Counted from the stretch's first letter, positions 27,028-36,182 are shown. The stretch: DNA of 64,000 nucleotides from Nitrospirota bacterium (GCA_016214845.1 JACRMS010000039.1:56810-120809), one strand, 5' to 3'. Numbers and translations are program-made. Notes: a model not told the origin generated them from the letters alone.

Positions 27028-27741
27028 ATGTCAGAGGAATTATTGATCCTTTTAACTGCCGCGGCTTCAATCGCTTTTTTTCATACGCTTTTAGGCCCCG
27101 ACCATTATATCCCGTTCATTGCTATGTCGCGTTCGGGTAAATGGTCACTGCGCAAGACAACCTGGGTCACTGTTCTGTGCGGTGTCGGCCATGTATTAAG
27201 CTCTGTTGTCTTGGGTATCCTGGGCATAATGTTCGGCCTGGCCGTATCAAAACTGCAAATCCTCGAATCGTCACGCGGCAATATAGCAACGTGGGCGCTC
27301 ATCGCGTTCGGTTTAATATATTTCGTGTGGGGGATGCGGAGGGCGATGAGGCATAAATCCCATGAACACTTCCATATGCATGAAGGCGATGTTGATCATG
27401 TTCATCATCATAACCACACAACTGAACATATGCACGTCCATGAAGCAAAGTCCAAAAAAAACATGACACCCTGGGTGCTCTTTATAATTTTCATCCTCGG
27501 CCCCTGCGAGCCGTTGATACCGATGCTCATGTACCCGGCTGCAAAAAGCAGCACCTCAGCTTTATTGCTTGTCACCGGGGTATTCGGTTCAATAACGGTG
27601 CTTACCATGCTCGGGATAGTGCTGGTCTCATATTACGGAATAAACATCATCCCGTCTGAAAAACTGGAAAAATATACTCACGCAATAGCCGGGGCAATAA
27701 TAAGTGTCTGCGGAGCGTCGATTCTGCTCTTCGGATTATAG
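27028..27741 (+). CDS. NicO/UreH-like membrane protein with His-rich loop
   Basis: 237 residues from the ATG at 27028 (ACAGGAG upstream); the longer frame start at 26908 runs through the hairpin and is rejected. About six membrane segments are visible. The first holds FFHTLLGPDHYIPFIAM, which resembles the HxxxxDH metal motif of nickel/cobalt carriers. A cytosolic or periplasmic loop (about residues 110-145) is packed with His (HEHFHMHEGDVDHVHHHNH). Segment four has FILGPCEPLIPMLMYPA. The pattern points to a transition-metal transporter of the NicO/UreH group; metal and direction are unknown. Its neighbours (HMA protein, rhodanese) fit a metal or selenium/sulfur theme. Confidence 0.7.
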   Translation: MSEELLILLTAAASIAFFHTLLGPDHYIPFIAMSRSGKWSLRKTTWVTVLCGVGHVLSSVVLGILGIMFGLAVSKLQILESSRGNIATWALIAFGLIYFVWGMRRAMRHKSHEHFHMHEGDVDHVHHHNHTTEHMHVHEAKSKKNMTPWVLFIIFILGPCEPLIPMLMYPAAKSSTSALLLVTGVFGSITVLTMLGIVLVSYYGINIIPSEKLEKYTHAIAGAIISVCGASILLFGL

Positions 27742-27751
27742 GAATAATTTC

Positions 27752-27949
27752 ATGACAGATATGGAAAAGCTTAAACACCTGCTCGAACACTGGATGGAAC
27801 ACAACGAAGCCCACGTAAAGACATACAGCGAATGGGCGTCAAAGGTAGATGCCATCGGAGAAAACGAGATTGCAGGAATACTCCGGCAGATCGTCGATGA
27901 GAGCAGAAAGTTGAACGATCTGTTCAAAAAGGCAAATGGAATTTTGTAA
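27752..27949 (+). CDS. small helical protein downstream of the transporter
   Basis: 65 residues from ATG 27752, starting 10 bases after the transporter stop. Helical and charged: EKLKHLLEHWMEHNEAHVKT, YSEWASKVDAIGENEIAGIL and DESRKLNDLFKKA. The HLLEHWxEHNxxH segment is a possible metal-binding face. I recall similar short domains next to metal transport genes but cannot name the family. The ribosome site is weak (TAGGAAT), which suggests translational coupling with the transporter. Confidence 0.65.
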   Translation: MTDMEKLKHLLEHWMEHNEAHVKTYSEWASKVDAIGENEIAGILRQIVDESRKLNDLFKKANGIL

Positions 27950-28050
27950 AGACAAGGGACAGGCCATGACAAAAGACTTATTTTGTTTTTGCTGCAGGGG
28001 CAAATATTGCTCTTTTCTTATCCTGACTACTGACTACTAACTACTTTTAG

Positions 28051-29964
28051 TTACAATCTCATAATCAACTCATACAGTCTCGGATACTCATCTTTTAAAA
28101 GCGACACATCCTCTTTCAGCAGCCTCAATCCCTCCGGCACGTATTTCAGGAAATATTTTTTCCCTTTCACTGAGAAAAGAAAGCCGTATGCGCCAAGCGC
28201 CTGCATATGCCTTTGGAGCCTGCATATAAGCAGCGTCTCCCTGAAATAGTCAGCGTCAAACTTGTCCTCGATCTTACTTATGTAATAAGCCACAAGCCGC
28301 TCCCTCAGATTGTCTTCGAGGCGGTAGTACGGGTCCCAGAGCAGTGAGGCCACGTCATAGGCTGAAGGTCCCATCCTCGCTCCCTGATAATCAATTATCC
28401 GCAAGTCACCGTTTTGCAGGACCATGATATTCTGCGACTGAAAGTCCCTGTGAATTATTGTCTTGGGGAAAGAGTCCGCCTTAAACGCAAGGCTGTTTAA
28501 GTCTTCTTCAAATTCAGGGATGTCACCGGTCTGTATATTTTTAATTCCATCGACAAATCTTTCGAGAAAATAATCCACCTCCCAGCGGAAATATTCATAA
28601 TCGAAGATCCTGTTTTTAAGAAGCCGGCAATCCGCTACATAATCGGTTGCGGTAGTGTGAAGGTTCGCCAGTACATCAATTACCTTCATGTATATTTTTT
28701 CTATCTCTGGTTCTTCACGGGGGCATTTCAACCAATTATAGAGAGAGGTATCTCCGGCGTCTTCAAATACGGCATGTTTTTCGTCGGTATCTACTTCCAG
28801 CAATTCAGGGACGGGGATGAGATATTTCAGAAAGAACCGCGAGTATTCCATCTGCCGGTTAAAATCAGGGTCGTCCCTTTTACACTGCATCAGCACTGAG
28901 GACTTCTTGCCCCTTTTGATCCTGTAGTATTTCCTGTCAGAGCCGCCTGAGCCGATTATCTTTTTGCCGTCTTCAAATGACGCCGCGAGGACTTCAGGTT
29001 CAATGAGGTCAATCCTGAGATCAGGGCCGATGATGCAGTTTTCAATTAACTCACTTTCAATTCCCCCTCCACTGCCATCCGGCAGCAGGATACAATTCCT
29101 CAATGAAACGTCTTTATCAAATACATATCCCTCTTCTATCACAACATACCCCTGCGTTTCAACACTTCCGCAGCCTTTTACTGACGGGTGAACATACATC
29201 GTTTCTCCTTCAGCCTTCAATAAATTAAAAACTGTAGAGGCATATGCGGCAGGAGTTCCTATATCGCTCCAGTAGTGGCGGGGTTTATACCGGTCGCTGC
29301 TTACATCAAAAGTCCCTATCTTATGTCCGGCATTTACGGCTTTCAACCATGACTCCACAACACTCGATGCGCCGGGAGGAAGGAATTGCAGGAACTCAGG
29401 TTCATAGACGGCAATTCCAGTGAAGGCTGTTCTTTTATCCCCCTCTTTATTTAAGGGGGGGCGTGGGGGGGGTATTTTCCCAACACCCATCAAAAACCCG
29501 TTTTCATTAACTACAACATTATTAAATTCAGGACAATCATGGACAGCAAGCGTCACAAGATCTTTTGAGGAGCGATGATGGTCAAGCAGCCTTTCGAGAC
29601 TTATATCAGAGAGTATGTCCGAATTGTGCACCAAGAATGTCCCTTCATTTAAAAATCCCTCTGCATTTTTTAATGCCCCGCCAGTGCCGAGAATTTGTTC
29701 TTCCGGGAAGAGAACGTAGGGGCGGGTTTCAAACCCGCCCCTACTGAGGAAATGTTTGCTGATCCACTCCTCGATCATCTCTTTCTTATGATGAAGGTTT
29801 ATCCCGATCTTATTTACAGGCAATACTGAAACCCTTTCAAGAATGTATTGAAGGACCGGTTTGCCCAGGACCGGCAGCAGCGGCTTGGGAATATGATCTG
29901 TGATAGGCCGGAGTCTTTCACCAAGCCCGGCAGCAAGCATGAATATGTTGATTGTCTTGTTCAT
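28051..29964 (-). CDS. MurU-AmgK fusion (nucleotidyltransferase plus sugar kinase)
   Basis: 637 residues. The N-terminal half (about 1-240) is a sugar-1-phosphate nucleotidyltransferase: IFMLAAGLGERLRPITDHIP, KPLLPVLGKPVL and VHNSDILSD. A short left-handed beta-helix-like stretch follows (about 260-330). The C-terminal half (from about 345) is an aminoglycoside-phosphotransferase-fold kinase with IIHRDFQSQNIMV and LRIIDYQGARMGPSAYDVAS. In Pseudomonas AmgK phosphorylates MurNAc at C1 and MurU makes UDP-MurNAc; here both appear in one chain, next to NamZ. Two repeat-coded insertions occur: LSRGGFETRPYV (about 72-83) and KIPPPRPPLNKEGDK (about 161-176). Confidence 0.85.
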   Translation of the reverse strand: MNKTINIFMLAAGLGERLRPITDHIPKPLLPVLGKPVLQYILERVSVLPVNKIGINLHHKKEMIEEWISKHFLSRGGFETRPYVLFPEEQILGTGGALKNAEGFLNEGTFLVHNSDILSDISLERLLDHHRSSKDLVTLAVHDCPEFNNVVVNENGFLMGVGKIPPPRPPLNKEGDKRTAFTGIAVYEPEFLQFLPPGASSVVESWLKAVNAGHKIGTFDVSSDRYKPRHYWSDIGTPAAYASTVFNLLKAEGETMYVHPSVKGCGSVETQGYVVIEEGYVFDKDVSLRNCILLPDGSGGGIESELIENCIIGPDLRIDLIEPEVLAASFEDGKKIIGSGGSDRKYYRIKRGKKSSVLMQCKRDDPDFNRQMEYSRFFLKYLIPVPELLEVDTDEKHAVFEDAGDTSLYNWLKCPREEPEIEKIYMKVIDVLANLHTTATDYVADCRLLKNRIFDYEYFRWEVDYFLERFVDGIKNIQTGDIPEFEEDLNSLAFKADSFPKTIIHRDFQSQNIMVLQNGDLRIIDYQGARMGPSAYDVASLLWDPYYRLEDNLRERLVAYYISKIEDKFDADYFRETLLICRLQRHMQALGAYGFLFSVKGKKYFLKYVPEGLRLLKEDVSLLKDEYPRLYELIMRL

Positions 29965-30061
29965 AGTGAAAAATCTTATCCACAGATGCCACAGATTTTA
30001 TTAAGGACCCTGCGTGCTTTTATTTAATCTGTGCAATCTGTGAAATCTGCGGATTGATTAT

Positions 30062-31228
30062 TTAGTAAATCAAAAAACTCCTTCGTACTTTTTTATTAAA
30101 CTCCATGCACTGTTCAGTCCACCAAGCTTCCATCCGCTCAAGCGGTTTAGCGTTTTCGATATCCTTCCTGAGCCTGTCCGTGCCCGCGAGGACATCAACC
30201 GGCATCTTCTCCGCCTCATATTCATACGGAGGCTGTTTCCATTCAAAGTGTTCAGGATAAAGGTCATGTATCGCCTTGATAACCGCAACGCCTGTTTTGA
30301 ATGGTTTAAATCTCTTTCTGTTTATAACGTGAATCTGCGCTCCTCCGCAGAGCTTGCCGGAATGCTTCTGGAAAGTCGGCTGGAAATACACCGGCCTGAA
30401 GATGACACCCTGGAGTTTGAATTTTCCAAGATGATTAACAAGCTGCTCAGGGTCTATGAACGGGGCCCCGAAAATTTCAAACGGCCTTGTTGTGCCGCGC
30501 CCCTCGCTTAAATTAGTGGCTTCAAGAAGGCACATGCCGGGATACACAATTGCCGTATCAGGTGTCGGCATATTGGGAGAAGGCATGACCCACGGAAGGC
30601 CTGTCTCGTCGAAATACATCTTCCGGCTCCAGCCTTTCATGGGGACAATGTGAAAACTCAGTGAGGGGTAGAATTCATTTTTCAAGTAGTTTCCTATCTC
30701 ACATATCGTCATGCCGTGACGGACAGGAATCGGACGCTGTCCGACAAAAGATGAATAAGCCGTATCAAGCACCGGCCCTTCTGTAACAGCGCCGCCAAGA
30801 GGATTCGGCCTGTCGAGGATGACAACGGATTTATTCATCTCATCACATGCCTGCATACATAGCTCCATTGTCCATATGAACGTGTAATACCGCGATCCGA
30901 CATCCTGCATATCAATTGCCAGCACATCAATGTCTTTCAACATTGAAGGCTCCGGTCTTCTGGTATAACTGTAGAGGCTGTATACGGACAGTCCTGTCTT
31001 TTTGTCCCTGAACCCTTTCCATTCGATCATATTGTCCTGCGTTTCTCCGCGGATTCCGTGCTGTGGGCCGAAGAGCGCCTTCACTTCAAACTTTCTGCTC
31101 TTGATAAAACAGTCCACCGCGTGTTCCAGCCTCCTGCTCACAGATGCGGGATGCACAACAAGTCCCACCCGCGCGCCTTTTAATTTCGCGGGCCAGTTTT
31201 TCTCAAATATGTCTAATCCGTTTTGCAT
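30062..31228 (-). CDS. namZ: exo-beta-N-acetylmuramidase NamZ (DUF1343)
   Basis: 388 residues of the DUF1343/NamZ family: RVGLVVHPASVSRRLEHAVD, ALFGPQHGIRGETQDNM, DMQDVGSRYYTFIWTM, VILDRPNPLGG, PSPNMPTPDTAIVYPG and NLSEGRGTTRPFE. NamZ cleaves terminal MurNAc from peptidoglycan fragments; that is known for the Bacillus and Tannerella members. No signal peptide is seen, so this form may act in the cytoplasm on imported fragments. It lies upstream of the MurU-AmgK fusion on the same strand, which gives a compact route from muropeptide to UDP-MurNAc. Confidence 0.88.
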   Translation of the reverse strand: MQNGLDIFEKNWPAKLKGARVGLVVHPASVSRRLEHAVDCFIKSRKFEVKALFGPQHGIRGETQDNMIEWKGFRDKKTGLSVYSLYSYTRRPEPSMLKDIDVLAIDMQDVGSRYYTFIWTMELCMQACDEMNKSVVILDRPNPLGGAVTEGPVLDTAYSSFVGQRPIPVRHGMTICEIGNYLKNEFYPSLSFHIVPMKGWSRKMYFDETGLPWVMPSPNMPTPDTAIVYPGMCLLEATNLSEGRGTTRPFEIFGAPFIDPEQLVNHLGKFKLQGVIFRPVYFQPTFQKHSGKLCGGAQIHVINRKRFKPFKTGVAVIKAIHDLYPEHFEWKQPPYEYEAEKMPVDVLAGTDRLRKDIENAKPLERMEAWWTEQCMEFNKKVRRSFLIY

Positions 31229-31376
31229 TTTCGTTTTTAATCGAAATAATTCCTCAAAGCTCTGCTTCGGGGTTACAACAATTGTGCAACTTGTGAAGGT
31301 TGTTTGAATTATAACGGTTTGGTGAAAAAAGAGATACGCGGGATTTCTTTTCTACCAAACATCAGCAAGGGATTAT

Positions 31377-31988
31377 TTACGGCTGTACCGCATTATATGC
31401 CCTGTCCCTTACTATACCTGAAGGGTCCTGCAATGGACCAAGCGGATTTTTCACTTCTGTTGTCTCATCTATTATCGGGGTCCCTCCCCAGAGCTTATGC
31501 ACAACGGTCCCATTGACCATAACTATCAGAGATTCGAACGTCCATCCGGTTTCTTTTGTTGTCCTCTTGAAATTAAACAGGTCCAGAAAGACATTGCCAT
31601 ACCTTTTTCTTGTACTGTTCCTCAGACGAATTTCATAGGACCTGCAATCAGTTTTTGCCTCAATGCAGTCCTGTATCCCTTTATCAAGGTCCTCTTTTTT
31701 AATGGAGGGATTGATCATAAAGCGCTGGATAATATCCAGATGTGTCAGGATCTTAAAATTAGGCGTTGAATAAGGATCGTAACCGAGCTGTTTCAGTTCA
31801 TCAACGGTGGTCTGGTAAGGAATTATCATATCGAAAGCCGTCTTGGCCTCTTCAAAGCTCCCCCACAAATGTGTCTTTGTCATCTCCTTTGTGCTGGGAA
31901 GCAATGAACTACAGCCAACCGTAATGAAGGCAAAAAAAGATATTGCTAAAAACAGCAATCCCTTCTTAAAAAAATTATTATCTGGCAT
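31377..31988 (-). CDS. lipoprotein, unknown
   Basis: 203 residues from ATG 31988 (the frame is open further upstream to 32060 but that part overlaps hemW leader sequence). Signal peptide and lipobox: FLAISFFAFITVGCSSLLPS. The mature part has KTHLWGSFEEAKTAFDMIIP, TTVDELKQLGYDPYSTPNF and ESLIVMVNGTVVHKLWGG. The TVDELKQLGYDP stretch recalls the SmpA/OmlA-like beta-lactamase-inhibitor-protein fold, but the match is weak. It is divergent from hemW with about 50 bases between the starts. Confidence 0.75.
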   Translation of the reverse strand: MPDNNFFKKGLLFLAISFFAFITVGCSSLLPSTKEMTKTHLWGSFEEAKTAFDMIIPYQTTVDELKQLGYDPYSTPNFKILTHLDIIQRFMINPSIKKEDLDKGIQDCIEAKTDCRSYEIRLRNSTRKRYGNVFLDLFNFKRTTKETGWTFESLIVMVNGTVVHKLWGGTPIIDETTEVKNPLGPLQDPSGIVRDRAYNAVQP

Positions 31989-32038
31989 TAACAAAATTAT
32001 ATCACATACTGGCTGACCAGTCAGCAGGGAGAAAATCT

Positions 32039-33292
32039 GTGCTAAAATTACGCATGACAAGCCTCTATGTCCACATCCCCTTTTGCCTGAAAAAATGCAT
32101 ATACTGCGATTTTGTGTCGGGTATTTATGATCCCCGGAAGGCGGACGCTTACATCGATGCGCTGAACAAAGAGATCCACAATATCCCTGAGAAAACGCAT
32201 CTCTCGACCCTCTTCATTGGAGGCGGCACGCCGACAACGCTTTCTAAGAACACGTTAACAAAGCTGATCCGCCATATCTTCTCCCATTGCAGCTTCACAG
32301 AAAACTACGAAGCCACAATCGAGGCAAATCCCGGCACAGTGGATAAAGAAAAATTACAGGCGATACGTTCTGCCGGGATAAACAGGATCAGCATCGGCAT
32401 TCAATCCTTTAATGATGATGAGCTTGCGCTGCTCGGCAGGATACATACCTCTGAAGAAGCCGTGCACGCAGTCCGTCTTGCAAGGGACGCGGGTTTTGAA
32501 AATATCGGGATCGATCTCATATACGGTATTCCCGGACAGGATATCGGAAGCTGGAAGAAAACACTTGAGAAAGCAGCGATGCTAAAGCCGGAGCATATTT
32601 CCACATATGAGCTGACAGTGGAGAAAGGGACGTTGTTATATGAATATCTGATGTTTCACCCTCTCCCTAACCCTCTCCCGTCAAGGGAGAGGGCATTAAA
32701 AAAAACCCGCTCACAAAGTCCCCCCTCCCCGCGCGGGAGGGGGATAGGGGGAGGGGGAAATAAGTTTACCATGCCAGAAGAAGACAAAATCATCGAGATG
32801 TATGAACACACTATCGATTATCTGGCATCCGAAGGCTATGGCCATTACGAGATATCAAATTTCGCGATGCCAGGTTTTCAATGCAGGCACAATCTGAATT
32901 ACTGGGACAGGGGCGAATATTACGGGGCCGGACTGGGCGCGCATTCTTTTGTAGATGGGAACCGTTTCTATAACACCGGCGATCTTGAAGAATACCTGAA
33001 GGCCATTTCAGAAAATAAAAGTCCTGTTAAAGAGACAGAGCATATCACGGAAGACACGGCCTTGTCAGAGGCCATCTTTCTTGGATTGAGGAAAACCGGA
33101 GGGATAAACATAGAGTCTTTTTCAAAACGTTACAAAATAAATATCTTGAGCCGTTATCAAAATGAAATAGCAGCGCTGCAGGAAGCGGGGTTGATTGAAA
33201 TTGTCAGTTCCGGCTGTTCATATGAAACGAACCTGAGGCTTACGAGAAAAGGGACCCCCCTGTCTAATGAGGTATTTCTAAAATTTGTATAA
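32039..33292 (+). CDS. hemW: HemW-type radical SAM heme chaperone
   Basis: 417 residues from GTG 32039 with GGGAG seven bases before; ATG 32054 is the alternative. Seen: SLYVHIPFCLKKCIYCDF with CxxxCxxC, IGGGTPTTLS, EATIEANPGTVDKEK, RISIGIQSFND, GIDLIYGIPGQD and the C-terminal HemN domain (ISNFAMPGFQCRHNLNYW). It is the HemW group, which hands heme to targets, rather than the oxygen-independent CPO HemN, because the extra N-terminal HemN residues are absent. Residues about 207-240 are a repeat-coded insert with both arms (PLPNPLPSRERA and SPPSPRGRGIGGGG) in frame. Confidence 0.88.
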   Translation: MLKLRMTSLYVHIPFCLKKCIYCDFVSGIYDPRKADAYIDALNKEIHNIPEKTHLSTLFIGGGTPTTLSKNTLTKLIRHIFSHCSFTENYEATIEANPGTVDKEKLQAIRSAGINRISIGIQSFNDDELALLGRIHTSEEAVHAVRLARDAGFENIGIDLIYGIPGQDIGSWKKTLEKAAMLKPEHISTYELTVEKGTLLYEYLMFHPLPNPLPSRERALKKTRSQSPPSPRGRGIGGGGNKFTMPEEDKIIEMYEHTIDYLASEGYGHYEISNFAMPGFQCRHNLNYWDRGEYYGAGLGAHSFVDGNRFYNTGDLEEYLKAISENKSPVKETEHITEDTALSEAIFLGLRKTGGINIESFSKRYKINILSRYQNEIAALQEAGLIEIVSSGCSYETNLRLTRKGTPLSNEVFLKFV

Positions 33293-33367
33293 CCAAGGGT
33301 TACATAACCTGATAAAAAAAGGTAAAATAGTAACTGCTTTATTTCATTACACACAAAGAAGGTAACT

Positions 33368-34450
33368 ATGATAGACAAATTTGAGCCGAAATGGATTGCC
33401 TGGGAAATCACGAGGAGATGTAATCTCAGGTGCGTGCACTGCCGGTCTTCTTCCGAGATGGAGGCAAAAGGGCATCCCGATTTTTCAACAGAAGAGGCCT
33501 ACAGGGTTATCGACGACATCGCGAGTTACGCCAAACCTGTTATGGTGCTTTCAGGCGGCGAGCCTTTATTGAGAAAAGATGTTTTTGATATAGCAAAGTA
33601 CGGTACTTCAAAAGACCTCCGTATGTGTATGGCGACAAACGGCTCTCTTGTTACGGAGGAAGTATGCGAGGGCATGAAGGCATCCGGCATCAAGATGGTG
33701 TCGCTCAGCCTTGATGGTTCTACGGCAGAGGTACATGATAATTTCCGAAACCAGAACGGAGCATTTGCCGGAGTGATGAAGGCAACCGAACTGTTTAATA
33801 AGCACGGCATCAAGTTCCTTATTAACTCATCTTTCACAAAGCGCAATCAGCAGGAGATCCCGAAGGTCTTTAAACTCGCAAAGAAACTCGGGGCCACCGC
33901 ATGGTATATGTTCATGATAGTGCCTACCGGAAGAGGAGAAGACATTATGAATGAGCTCATTTCAAAAGAAGACTATGAGGAATTGCTTGAATGGCATTAT
34001 CAGATGGAAAAGAATGAGAAGGATATTCTTGTAAGGCCCACATGCGCCCCGCATTATTACAGGGTGGTACTTCAGAAACAAAAAGAAGAAGGCGAAAAAA
34101 TGGAGCGCCGCACACTGAAGTTTTCAACAGGCGGCTCCAAAGGGTGTCTCGCGGGACAGCTTATCTGCCTTATCGACGTTGACGGCAATGTCCTGCCTTG
34201 CAGTTACTTCCCGAAATCAGCCGGGAACATAAGGGAGAAATCCTTCAAGGACATCTGGGAGAATTCCGAGCTGTTCAAGGACATGAGAAATTTTAAAGCC
34301 TATAAAGGCAGGTGCGGCTCCTGCGAATATGTCAATGTCTGCGGCGGCTGCCGCGCCCGCGCGTACGCTGTGACCGGAGATTATATGGAGGAGGAGCCTT
34401 TCTGCGGATACATCCCGTATAAGATAAGAAAAGCAGGAAGTGAGAAGTGA
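33368..34450 (+). CDS. radical SAM/SPASM protein, AhbD/NirJ-like
   Basis: 360 residues. N-terminal radical SAM site [19 protein letters not shown] (CxxxCxxC), [33 protein letters not shown]. The C-terminal SPASM-type cluster region is [35 protein letters not shown] and a last Cys in EEEPFCGY. This architecture matches the AhbC/AhbD and NirJ proteins that decarboxylate siroheme or heme precursors. Its place between hemW and hemE supports a tetrapyrrole role; the exact reaction is not certain. AAGAAGG precedes the ATG. The last codons (AGSEK) come from an arm repeat that begins the next element. Confidence 0.82.
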   Translation: MIDKFEPKWIAWEITRRCNLRCVHCRSSSEMEAKGHPDFSTEEAYRVIDDIASYAKPVMVLSGGEPLLRKDVFDIAKYGTSKDLRMCMATNGSLVTEEVCEGMKASGIKMVSLSLDGSTAEVHDNFRNQNGAFAGVMKATELFNKHGIKFLINSSFTKRNQQEIPKVFKLAKKLGATAWYMFMIVPTGRGEDIMNELISKEDYEELLEWHYQMEKNEKDILVRPTCAPHYYRVVLQKQKEEGEKMERRTLKFSTGGSKGCLAGQLICLIDVDGNVLPCSYFPKSAGNIREKSFKDIWENSELFKDMRNFKAYKGRCGSCEYVNVCGGCRARAYAVTGDYMEEEPFCGYIPYKIRKAGSEK

Positions 34451-34872
34451 GAAGTGGGAAGTGAAACAAGAAAACGACCTAAGCAAGCGACTGTATAATT
34501 TTGCTTTAAAGATCGTTTTATTGGTAAGGACGCTCCCAAAAGAAATTGCAGCCCACGAAATCGGAAGACAATTGATCAGGTCGGGAACTTCAATTACTGC
34601 AAATTATGAAGAAGCTAAAGGAGCGTTCAGTAAAGATGATTTTACTTACAAACTGAACACAGCTTTTAAAGAGGCAAGAGAAACGAACCTCTGGTTAAGA
34701 CTTTTAAATGATTCAAAAATTATGAAAGATGAGCAACTAAATGAGGTAATTAAAGAATCTGAAGAGATAAGAAACATTTTAGGGAAAGGTGTAAAAACAG
34801 CAAAGCACGGAAATAAGAATTGAGAACTTTAGGATTTATTACTTCCTACTTCCCACTTCTTACTTCTCACTT
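34438..34872. mobile_element. S23 gene with terminal inverted repeats
   Basis: The left arm (34438-34464) reads AAGTGAGAAGTGAGAAGTGG then GAAGTGA. The reverse complement of the right arm (34841-34872) reads AAGTGAGAAGTAAGAAGTGG then GAAGTAGG. Over the shared 25-26 bases there are only one or two differences. The 435-bp unit contains the S23 gene and nothing else. No target duplication was identified by eye. Confidence 0.6.
34440..34823 (+). CDS. four-helix-bundle protein (S23/IVS-type, TIGR02436-like)
   Basis: 127 residues from GTG 34440, whose first codons lie in the left arm repeat; translation may instead begin a few codons later. Seen: [60 protein letters not shown] and [11 protein letters not shown]. 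This is the four-helix bundle family first found inside intervening sequences of 23S rRNA and related to the Avd protein of retroelements; the biochemical role is not known. The gene is framed by near-perfect inverted repeats and inserted between two heme genes, so it looks like cargo or helper of a mobile unit. Confidence 0.85.
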   Translation: MRSEKWEVKQENDLSKRLYNFALKIVLLVRTLPKEIAAHEIGRQLIRSGTSITANYEEAKGAFSKDDFTYKLNTAFKEARETNLWLRLLNDSKIMKDEQLNEVIKESEEIRNILGKGVKTAKHGNKN

Positions 34873-34889
34873 TATTTTATGGAGGAATA

Positions 34890-35942
34890 ATGAACGATAC
34901 ATTTCTTAAGGCATGCCGTGGAGAAAAAACAGACTACACCCCGATATGGATCATGCGCCAGGCAGGGAGATATTTACCTGATTACCAGAAGGTCAGAGGC
35001 AAAGTTGATTTCCTGACGCTCTGCAAGACACCTGAACTTGCGGCTGAGGTGACTATCCAGCCGGTGGATATTCTGAAGGTTGACGCCGCCATCCTTTTTT
35101 CAGATATCCTTATCCCAGTTGAGGCAATGGGGATGAATCTCGAGTTTCACGAAAAGAGAGGTCCCGTCATGAGCCCGGCCATCCGTGATGAAAATACCGT
35201 AAAAAAACTCTCGGTGCCCGACCCAGAGGATAAAATGAAATTCGTTATGGACACTATACGGATTCTTCGGAAAGAGCTTGCAAATAAAGTCCCGTTGATC
35301 GGTTTTTCAGGCGCGCCGTTTACAACTGCCACGTATATGATCGAGGGAGGCACTTCAAAGAATTTCCTTAACACAAAGAGAATGATCTTCCAGTCTCCCG
35401 AATTATACGGCTCGTTGATGGACAAGATAACCGCCACAATTATCGAATACACGAAGGCCCAGGTAAAAGCCGGAGCGCAGGCCATCCAGTTGTTTGATAC
35501 ATGGGGAGGCATTTTCTCTCCCGCTGATTTTAAAGAATACGCATTATCATATGTCATCAGGATAATCGATGAACTCAGGAAATGGCAGGAGGCTGAAAAG
35601 CTTGAGCAGGTCCCGATCATTTATTTTGTCGGGGAAACTGCCGGGCTGCTGAAAGAAATAAAGACCTCCGGCGCCGATGTTTACGGCGTTGACTGGAGAA
35701 TCAATCTTGATGACGCGATAAAACAACTCGGCAACGATGCAGTGGTCCAGGGGAATCTCGACCCGATCGCGATGTTCCTGCCGCAGCACAAGATAGAACA
35801 GCGCGTGAAAGACGTCCTCCAGAGGGCATCCTCCGCTCGCGGGCATATCTTTAATCTCGGCCACGGGGTGCTGCCTGAAACCTCGCCGGATAATGTCATC
35901 GCGCTTGTTGAGATGGTCCACCGGCTAAGCAGACAGCGATAA
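34890..35942 (+). CDS. hemE: uroporphyrinogen decarboxylase
   Basis: 350 residues. Signature PIWIMRQAGRYLPDYQKVR near the N-terminus holds the Arg residues that bind substrate carboxylates. Further motifs are ILFSDILIPVEAMGM (catalytic Asp region), GFSGAPFTTATYMIEGG, FDTWGGIFSP and FNLGHGVLPET with the conserved His. It decarboxylates uroporphyrinogen III to coproporphyrinogen III. A GGAGG ribosome site lies right after the inverted arm of the S23 element, so the element sits in the hemE leader. It is the first gene of the heme set downstream of that insertion. Confidence 0.96.
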   Translation: MNDTFLKACRGEKTDYTPIWIMRQAGRYLPDYQKVRGKVDFLTLCKTPELAAEVTIQPVDILKVDAAILFSDILIPVEAMGMNLEFHEKRGPVMSPAIRDENTVKKLSVPDPEDKMKFVMDTIRILRKELANKVPLIGFSGAPFTTATYMIEGGTSKNFLNTKRMIFQSPELYGSLMDKITATIIEYTKAQVKAGAQAIQLFDTWGGIFSPADFKEYALSYVIRIIDELRKWQEAEKLEQVPIIYFVGETAGLLKEIKTSGADVYGVDWRINLDDAIKQLGNDAVVQGNLDPIAMFLPQHKIEQRVKDVLQRASSARGHIFNLGHGVLPETSPDNVIALVEMVHRLSRQR

Positions 35943-35975
35943 GGGTTTTCCCTCGGTAAAATTACCAAGTCGCCC

Positions 35976-36003
35976 TGTCAAAATGACCATCATTCTGTCA
36001 AAA
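35976..36003. promoter_or_regulatory. possible activator site for the PAS/HD-GYP promoter
   Basis: TGTCAAAATGACC, an imperfect TGTCA/TGACC inverted pair, lies about 95 bases before the predicted start. CTGTCAAAA is repeated in direct orientation 20 bases on (35975-35983 and 35995-36003). Confidence 0.35.
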
Positions 36004-36052
36004 CAATTATCAGCAGTTAAGCTAAGCTTCTGAAAAATAGCAATTGCTATTT

Positions 36053-36068
36053 TGGCATTGATTTTGCA
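36053..36068 (+). promoter_or_regulatory. sigma-54 promoter of the PAS/HD-GYP pair
   Basis: TGGCATTGATTTTGCA has perfect GG-N10-GC spacing and a perfect TTGCA. It lies about 115 bases before the PAS gene, with a start site expected near 36079. Confidence 0.75.
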
Positions 36069-36182
36069 TTTCTTTATAAAGCTAAAAGTCTTTTGCGGTA
36101 GACAAGCTAAAGAAGAGATGCTACTATTTACAACAGAAGGGATTTTCATCAAGAGTTTTCATTAGGATGCACAGATCATCTT

